A DNA stretch of 64,000 bases from Latrodectus hesperus. Lineage: Eukaryota; Arthropoda; Arachnida; Araneae; Theridiidae. The notes below the pieces were generated by a model. The model was not told the origin of the DNA. It saw only the letters and a program-made list of their open reading frames with translations, and searched no databases. Within the stretch, counting starts at the first letter, position 1. Each line of letters opens with the position of its first letter. The stretch covers positions 23,583,914-23,647,913 of the forward strand of contig JAJQOW010000014.1 in assembly GCA_037975125.1 (NCBI GenBank). Direction: 5' to 3'. The translations under genes were made by a program, and so were the position numbers. This document shows, piece by piece, positions 28,301 through 38,700 of this stretch.

Positions 28301-31300
28301 AATGAATATATATTATCATATATTTTTCAAATTGAAGTCACATAACTCTGAATTCAAATCAAATTGATGAATGAATCAAATTCATTTCAACATCCGTTTT
28401 AAATCCAATCCATGGTTTTAAAGTTATACTTTATTTTTTTCATTGAAATTATTTTAATGATTCAAACAAATAGATGAATGGGCGATATAATTGACAGGAA
28501 TAAAATTTCAAAATATTAATATAAAAATATACACCATTCAGGATATTTAATTCAAACTTTCAAATTTTTAATTTTGTTATTTTTAACAATATTTTACATT
28601 TATGTTCAACATTTAAATTTTTTTTTAATAAATATTTCCTTGTTTTAAGTCTTCTCTTTGTGTTAATATTTTAATCAATTAGAATTTGTTAATCTTTTCT
28701 ATGTTTTAAAAAAAATCCCATTTGTAAACTTTAATTTGATATTTCATGTGCTTTAACAAATTTGTGGAATAAAATTATTTTGTAGTATCATGTTGTTTAT
28801 TTTATTTGCATTTTTGTTTTTAGGGTTGGTATTTTAGATTGTGGACTAGCTTTAAATTTAACTCGTTATTTGGAAAAAGAGGAAGATTATGTACCATGGG
28901 AAACAGCCATTTTACACATGGAAGTATTAGATGTTCTTATGCAAGAAAGCCCAGCTCTTTCTCTTTTTCATGTATGTTTATAATTTTTTTTCCTTATATT
29001 ATTTTAATATATATTGAAGATTAGAATAATTTGAATCAAATGTGTGGAGTATCAAAAAATATGTGTTCCACTTTCAACTTTTCTAACATACTGAAATATA
29101 TAAAAAAAAGGTGAAAAATGTTTTTTTAAGTAGGTTATGAAATTTTTATATAAATGGTGCATTTTCATTTAAAATTGAGTGGTAGAAATTTGAAAAGAAT
29201 CATTTTGATGATTAGAAAAAAATATTGTATAAAAATACATGTCACAGTATTTTCACATTTTCTTTCCGACATCAGTTATTTCTAGATATACATAATAAAA
29301 ATTAAGATAATGTGTTGTTGCATTTTCTTTCACTCAAATATGTATAGCAATTGCAGAGTAGCACTAAAGGAAAATATTTCAAAGTGTTGAGATCATCCAT
29401 TGGTCTGCTATCTTATTCTATCATTATCAAGCAGTGCTGTTTAACACCATTGTTATATTCAGCAGCATTATGTTTTTATAGGTTTTTTTGACAAAATTTC
29501 AAAAAACATTTTTTAATTTTCCATATTTTTTAATATTTTTGATAAATTTTTGCATAGTATTTATAAGTATAAAGTCTAATGAAGTATAACAATCATTTTT
29601 CTTTGTTTAAGTACTGAAATTTCTTTTATGTAAAACAAAGTAATCTGGTTATTTATTAAGAGTCATTAAGAGGGCCTCAAAATTTGCTTTCGTTCTGAGT
29701 CACCAAATTGCTTTTTGCAACTTGTTATTGTTGGTCACTGTTATCATACATAAATTATATGATAAAATATATATTGTGATAATAAATTTTATTTATTTTG
29801 AAGTAATGTATCACTAATTCTTAGTGACAATTTTGCATTAATATTCTTTTGTAATATAATAAAAATAATCACAACTTCTACTCTTGACATAGGGATTGAT
29901 TTCATATTGTAGAATCTGGAAATATCATTTGCATCTTACTATAGGAGTATATACTTGCATCCATTTAAAAGATTATGCTATGTTACGTTTGTATGAAGTC
30001 TGTCCTGAACTGTTTAAAAATATTCAAGATACCAATTTTCTTTTGAATTTGTAACAAAATGAAATTATTTCTGGCTATTAAAAAATTCATTTATTTTTCA
30101 GTGTAACAAAATTTTACTATCTTTATTCAAACAATTGGTAACATGAAAAATTACATTTTGTATTTTTGTTAAATGTGCATTTAATTTTAGAATTAATAAA
30201 AATTGTCTTGATTTAAAATTGTTTTGCCCATGTATTATTGTGTCAGTGGGGAGAGACTATGTATATAAATGTTATATTTTATTTTAGAAATACTTGAAAA
30301 AACTGCTGAAACCAGTTGGTGATACTCTTCGTTGGACTGATGACGGAGATCATTTAAAGAAGTAAAATAAATTTGCATGAAGACATTTTTGTCATATAAT
30401 TACATGAATTCACTCTGCATGTCAACTTTTCTCTATTTGCATTTTGGCATGAAAAGCTAAGCTAAGTTTTAGGTATTAAGAACATAAAAACAAACTTTAG
30501 TAGCTAGAAAATTTTATTTTATCCTGAATGTTTACTTTATTATTTATATTATTGTATGCACTCTATTTATATCTTTAATTAATTTTCCTTTTTCTTTTGA
30601 ATAATTAATTAATATTTCAAAACTTCAAAAGTGTATTGAATTTTATCTTAATATATAGCATTGTTAAAAATCAAGAGAATTTGTAGTTTCTAGCATTTCT
30701 CAAAGAAAATTATGCTTGAATGTCTATAGGCAATGGATTTACAACAGTTATGGCAATCTTTTCTATTGCATATCAGCATCCCAACTATGTATGTTTTAAT
30801 AAATCATTTTATTATTTTATAATTATCAAACTCGATTTGTAAAAGTTAATCTGTTGATAAATTCAATAATATTCAAAATATAATTGTTCTTTTAAGCCAA
30901 TTAATGGATTACTTTGCCCATACAAATTTTAAAAAAAATTGCCATTAATAAATGAAAGAATAAAAATCAGACAAATCTGAATTGGCATTTTGATTTTAGT
31001 AATGATATTAACATAGGGAATTAGTATTTTAAAAATCTGTAATATATAGTTTTTAAATAGATGTTTTTTATTGATTTCTCACACTTTGTAATTTATCATT
31101 TAAGTATAATTTGAAGAAAATAAATTGTTCTCTTTTTTTTGTGCTTTGCTGTAAAGCTATTCATGTTTAAAAAATCTTACACTGCTTTTTTTATAGCACT
31201 TAATATTTCAGCTTATTTGACTTTCTAATTTAATTAATTTGTATATTTAGTGTTCTCAAAACATATTGAGATCTTTATATATTTTTGCATTTTTTTTTTT

Positions 31301-34300
31301 TTTTGTTTCTTGTAATATAACTTTTTGATATCGTCAGATTGTTTTATACCTACAAATCATTTGTACTCTACTGGCCATCAAGATTGAAACGCCATGAGAT
31401 TTATACAATGGAATAAACAAATAATTAAAATTTCAACATAATGGTACATTATTTTACAATTGCAGCTCTGAAAAATTTTGCATAAAGAGAAGAGAGGTTT
31501 GAACTTTGTTTTTCCTGCTTGTTCCACATTTGCAGCTTTAATATGCATCCTAAAACAAATGTCATTCAAACATGACTCTGAGAAAGTTATTACTTACAGA
31601 GATTGCTGATTATTCCAATGAGAAACATGTCCTTTGCTTCATTTAATTAAAGAGTAGTTTTTTGAATATGGATTCAGTGCATGCAAAAGGAATAATTGAG
31701 AAGTAGCAGCAATTCCAGCTATCTTATCATTTTATTGCACCTGAAAACAAGCATGCTGTGTGGATGACACTAATGGAATTATCTGGTACACCCACAAGCA
31801 CTTTATAGAATAAAATTTGCATCAATGTGAAACATTTTAAATCAGTTGTAATACAATGAAATATCCTCAAGCCATCCATTTTTTCAATATTCCTTGACTT
31901 TAAACCAGTTATTTGCCATAATGCAAAGATGGGCACTGTGTTTGGGAATGATTCATTTTTCTGACTGCAAAACTATAGTAATTAGATTAGGGACACATTG
32001 GACAGAAGGTGCTAAACTGTTACTTTGTATATTACTATATTTTTCCTGTACTTGATATGATAATTTGAGATGCTATACTATCTACCAATGGGTCTTGGGA
32101 CTCTTGTAATAAAAGAGAGGAATACAATTTATTCATATTCAATTGTTGGTAGGGGCTCCATATGAGGCATTTGCAGTCTTAACCCTACAGGCTATGCTTT
32201 CTACAAATCTTTGCTTGATGGACAGTGGTATATTTTTCCACTCATCTTCATGAGGATATGTAAGAGTAATCCCCCATTTTAATCACTTGCTTCCCTCCTT
32301 AATTTGGCAATCTAACTCATCTCTGAAGTTCTGTACAATTTAAGTCAACTCTGATCAGGCCAATCAGATCATCCCATTGTCAGCATACCATTCCATAGTG
32401 AACATCGCAACATGACATCAACCTGGAAGTAACTTATCATCCTGAAAGTTATGATCCAACCTTCAAAATTGCCACTTCATAGGAAGCTTTTGTTATTTTG
32501 AATAGTTGAGCTGGAACCCAAGCTGAGGCTACCATAAATTGGAATCAAGGGTTCCAGTCTGGGCCAATCTTAAAGTATATGCCAAACCCAGACTGCCATC
32601 TGACTGGTAGAGTTTAAACCTATTTTCATTACTGTAAAGAACATGTTTCCACTCATCTATAATCCAATTTGGATGTTCCTCAATGATCTCATCCGAGCTC
32701 CACCATTGGATTTTGTAATCCCATGGCTTATGGGCAACATCATACCCATGGAAACTAAGGAAATATGCTTCCTTGATTATGGTATTTATTGAAACAACAG
32801 GATGCTTATTAGGATTTTTGTACTATGTGGGCAATCAGTTTGGTGCAATTTTTCTGAATTTCTTTGAACAATGCTCGCCAACTCTATCTCTTAGTTTCAT
32901 GGGTCTTTGGGTTGAAGCCCATTCTGACAGTTACCACTCATCTTCCACCTTTTAATTGCTAAAGCCACTGGGAATTTCGGTATTCTTACTGAAGATCCCA
33001 ATTAAGGATCGGCTGTTTCTATGATATCCTCAATTACTTCCTTCTCAAAATCAGACAGTTTAAAAAATTGTGGCATCTTGCATTCGACTAATGCCAATAC
33101 TGTTTCCTACACAAAATTTAAGTATTGAAGGTATGTTGTAGATCAGGACTCATTAAGAAAATTCATTATTGATATTAGTGCCATATGATCTCAATAAAGG
33201 ATTTTTTGTACATCTATCAATTTATATTTATGTGTAGTTTCTGAAAATGATTTTTTTCTTGGCATTCAAATCCTAGCAGTATGTTTATTTTTTTTCAACT
33301 TCATAAAAGAAATAATATTAATGAATCTTATCATTCAATTACCAAAGGAAAGTTAATGTACTAAAGGTGATACATGACCATAAATTTCAGTCCCAATTAT
33401 GCATCCATTATAAATATTTTACATTTCATGATAGATTTTGTAATGATTATTTCAATTTAAGAATATTTGATATTTTGTATTGTGTAATTTTCTACTTGCT
33501 ATCATTTTACAGTAATGATTTTTCCATTATAGAAAATTGAGGTCAGCAGTTTTCCGTGCTTTAATGCGATTTAATGATGAAGAAACTATTTCAAAAGCAA
33601 ATCAAATTTTCCAGAACTGGATGCTTCATCAAGTTAGGTTGTGCTATATTTTATTCTATATTTTGAGTGGAATAAATATTAAAATCAATACATGTTTTAG
33701 TTAATATATTTTTAAAAATAATGCTCTCTTGTAACTTACTACTTATTTTAAATGTAAATTTATTTTTGTATTCTATTTTACATTTAATACTAAACTAGAA
33801 ATAGTTGAGTTTATTAAATAATGTTATTTGATTAATTAGAAGGGTTAATAAAAGTTAAAAAAAATTAAAGGAGATATGTCATTTGAGATAGTCAAAAAAA
33901 ATTGGCAATAGTATAACTATATATATACCCAAGTATTTTATTTGTTTATAGTTCTTTTGAAACAGAATAGATTATCATGTAAGTTAATTATACTGGCTAT
34001 GATAATGTATATATTTCAAGAAAATAAAAAAGTTTTCATTCCTACATTTTTCTTAATAGTTTGTGATTTCACAGAAGAAAAGTTAAAGAATTTTTAATCC
34101 TTTCATAACATGCATCCCTTTAAAAAAAGTGCTTTCTTAGTCCTGTGGATTAATAGATTGTATGTGTGAGTAGGTAATTTGCAATGCTAAAGCCAACCTT
34201 TGTACAGAATTCACATAAATAACATTTGTAGTCTGATAGTTCAAACTTTCCAAATATTATGAGGAAAATATTCAGTATTAGTTTTATTAGATTTAATTTT

Positions 34301-35508
34301 AAAAACTTTATCATTTATTTTACATAATAATCAATTCTATAATAATATAATTTTTGACTTAACATAAATCAATATATTTAAAACTAAAAACTAATTAAAA
34401 ACAAAATATCCAAACAATCCCACATTTTATTTTATAAAAACATTAGTGTGAATAAAATTTATATAAAATCTCTGTCATTAAAAACTAGAGGGAAAACAAT
34501 AAAAAGGAAGAAATATTTCAAAATGGAGATAGTGTTTGGTTTCTATGAAGCATTAATATGTCATTAATTTCAAAAGGATTATTGTTTATCATTTGTTTAA
34601 ACTACTCTTGAATTAAATATACTGCTCTCTAAAATATTTTGTTTAACAATGCAAAATGTATGTTCTTAATGCTGGAAAATAAATATCTAGAATGACAGAA
34701 AATATTCCCCTCAACTCTGTTCAAAAGAATATTCCAAATCCTTGTGAGCATATGGATTTGCATTTATCAACCAAAGCTAAGAATTTATTTAAAATCTGAA
34801 TTACATAAATTCATTTAAACTATACATCACTCACAAATTTTCTCATTTCAAAACAAAAAATAAAAATCATTGGAAAGATGTGAAAATCAACAATTTTTAC
34901 TTTTAAAGAATTTTATTATAATAAATATAACACTATATCAAATGGCAGCAGAAAATTTGTACTGAATATTTATCTAAAAATTCATATGTGATGTGACTGA
35001 CTATAGAATTAAATAGTAATTCCTGTATAACATGAGTTTGCAGATGAATGGTTAGTACTCTTACATACAGTTCAAGTTCTTGTGAGTCCAATTCTGATCA
35101 TGGATGTGGATGTTTGTTGTGATTCAGCATCTGCTTTAAACTATAGATCCTGCTTTAACTAACCCCCATAAGAAAAAAGTAATTGTAAAACAAAGGAAAT
35201 TATATATGTTTCCCTATATCATACATGTCAATGTTGATATGGGTAAGTCACATATACTAGTCATACATATGTTTGGAATGAGTAAGAAACCCTTTTCAAA
35301 GGAGTTGAGAGAAATCTTTTCAATAAGAAAAGTCATTTCGTAAGATTTAAAAAAAGAGAATCATTGAAACAATTCCTATGATATAAATGTAAATTATATA
35401 ATTATCCATATGAATTTAATAAGTATATGTTTACTGTTGATTGCTTTGTAATTTTGAATTTTTATCTTATCAAATGCCAAATATAAATTTTTGTTTAATA
35501 TTTTAATC

Positions 35509-35581
<73 letters not shown>

Positions 35582-35637
35582 TTGCTTATGCATTTACTTA
35601 TATATATATATATATATATATATATAAGTAAATGCAT

Positions 35638-35668
<31 letters not shown>

Positions 35669-35670
35669 GC

Positions 35671-35740
<70 letters not shown>

Positions 35741-38700
35741 TTGCTTATGTCTGACATAGACCAAAATTACCAGTAAATTTTCATGTGCCCGTTTCACATA
35801 GGCAATATTCTATCTTGCATTATTTTATTTCTAATGGCTATCTGAGATCCTTTTTAATAAAAAAAATGGATCAGTTAGATTATGAATAAACAAGCCAATC
35901 TATTTTTGTTATGCATTATACAGCACTTTTCTTGTGTAAAAGTATAAAATTGCAGAAAGAAAATCACTGATACATTTGAAAATAAACTAAAAAACTAAGC
36001 TTTCTTCAAAATAAACTAAATTATTTTTTTATTAGTTCCCACAAAAGAACCTATGTTTTAATGGGTTAAAAAAGTTGCATAGATTAAGTTATATATTTTT
36101 TCAACATTAAGCATCTTAATTCAAGCATTAAAACTCCATGCAAATGTTAAATTTTCTGCAAATTATCCGATAAACCAAAAAAAAAAAAGAAGAAGAATCT
36201 TTTGAAAGTGCCTTTCATTATGATCAGTTTTATTCCTTTGAAAGAATAATTCAGGATGAAAAAATTATATAAATCTTGTAACACTTAGGCTGGTACAAAA
36301 TTTCACAAATTTATTACATTTATTGTAATCTCAAAACTTGTTTTCTTTGCAGAGTGGCTCCTAATTTGAGAAGCGTCGTCTATAGCACTGGTGTGAAGTT
36401 TGGTGGGAAAGAAGAATGGCAGTTCTGTTGGAAGAAGTATCAAGAAACACACATCCCATCTGAGAAGAGGCTTCTGTTAACTGCTCTTGGTTACACACAA
36501 GATATGTGGCAATTATCACAGTATGCAAATTATCTATCTATTCGTAAAAGAGTAATTTTTAGAAATACATCTTTTTATTTTGTATCTTATTAATTTATAA
36601 TTTTATCTATAGAATAAATTCTTTTATTCTATAGATAAAATAGCCTTTTTCAAATTTAATATCTAAATTTTTCTGATTAATAAATTAAAATTACAGAACT
36701 GTAAAAAATCTTTAAATAAAGTACATATTAAAGGCTTACTGTGTAATCTAAGAATTATTTTAAATGATTTAATGCATATTTTTTAACATTTTTCCCATTC
36801 AATACAATTATTGGCTTTTCATTGTCATCATTCCATATAACTTCAGAAAGAACTTTCTCTAAATCGAGATTATAGTTATTATCATAACAAAGAGATTAAC
36901 ATTGAAATTTTTCAGTTAATGGCTTCTTCTAATACAGATGTAAAATATTTTGTTGGCATGAAATCATTAATTGAGATGATAGATTCAAAAATTTGCTGTT
37001 GAGCGACATTTTAAAGTTCTTCAAAATTCTATTCTTGATATTGACTTGATATTATATTCATAATTATAATATTTTAATATAAGTAAGTAAAAATAATTGG
37101 TCACATTTTTCCTTTTTTGCGAGTGAAATTCAAACTAAAAATTTGTCTATAATGTATTTCATTCCATTTTGATTTTAACTTACTTGGTCATGTTATAAGA
37201 TTAATCTGTATATATTAATTAGATTTAAAATGTTGTGACTGACAAACCAAACTCATTTTGTTTTCAAATTCAGTTTGATTCAGTTCAATTGAAGCAAAAT
37301 GCAACTTGAGGATTATTGATCTATTTTTGTCAAGAAATCTTAAATAGTTATGAAAAAAATCATATATCTTTTTTCATAGGCAATTTAAAATAAAATTGCA
37401 GTTTTCTATAATTTATTGTTCAGTGTCATTCAAATTATGTGACCAGATATTAAAACTTAGACTTGAAACTAATTAATTAAGTATAAATAAAAGAAATGTA
37501 ATAAATGTTTTTTTTTCCAGATATCTTAACTATTCGTTAGATAAAGACAAGGTGCGCCCTCAAGATACAGCTTTAGTAATTGGAATTGCTGCTCGTAATC
37601 CAATTGGTCGACTATTGACATGGAGATTCGTTCGAATGAATTGGGCTTATTTTGTAGAAACGTAAGTTGTAACCTGTTTCCAAATTTTTGTTTATTTTAT
37701 ATATATCACTTTTAATCTGGTTGAAGAAACATTCAATTTGTAATTTTAGGTATTCTTGCAACAGTATATTTTATGAGAGAACCCTTTCCATTATAACCAT
37801 TGCATTATTCACACGATATTAATGTACAGATACTTTCATTTTTTATAAGGCTTGCTCTAAGGTAAAAAAAGTACATTTTTATTTCCTTGGCATTTTTAAA
37901 TCCGTGAAAAATATGCTCAAAAAAGTTTAAAGGTTGTCACTGGTTTTAAACTATAAATTATTTCAAAAACAGAAATTATGTTGCTGATAGAATATGTATG
38001 GTAAGAGCAAATTGCCTTTAAAAAGTTGAAAATATCTTTTATGTCATTTTTAAGAGAATTTTAGTTTTTGATTCCTATTGATTTGTTATTTCTCTTAGAT
38101 TTTTTTAAACCAATATTAACATTATTAAATACCTTAAATGCGGATAATCTTTTTATCATTTAAATGGTTTTGATGCTCTTACTTATTTATCATTTTATTT
38201 AACAGGTTCGGACCAGGATCATTCTCTATGGATATGATATTATCAGAGTCTATATCACATTTTAGCTCAGAATTTGACTATAATGAGGTTAGTATACGTA
38301 AGAGTTTTAAAATTTTTAGTTTTATTTTTAAATTAAAATTAATTTATAAAAATATTAAAAACTATTCTTGAAAGTATTTTACTGCCATTTTAAATTTCAG
38401 TATTTAATATTTTTCTTGCAAAACATTCTCTGTATAGACATTTATAATTGTGTGCATATTTATATTATATTTTTTATGAAAAATGCATTTTTGTGAAAAA
38501 ATGTTGGGGTAAAATATTACATCCCTTGAATGTTGTAATAATCTTGCATGATCTATTTCCAAATTTAGTACTTGATTTCATTATTGCACATATTTTATGC
38601 ATGTCAAGTATTTTGTGAATAAGAATAAACCAGAATATTCAAAAGATAAGTCACATACTCTTGTACAGTTGTAAGATAACTGTTTGTAATTATTTTCTCC

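Noticed and set aside
31369..32040. Possible second Tc1-like element starting tactggccatcaagattgaa
   Set aside because: The start resembles a Tc1 terminus, but no matching inverted end or transposase motif could be read in the following sequence.
35503..35797. Overlapping ORFs on both strands rich in Ile-Tyr
   Set aside because: They are translations of (TA)n repeats, not proteins.
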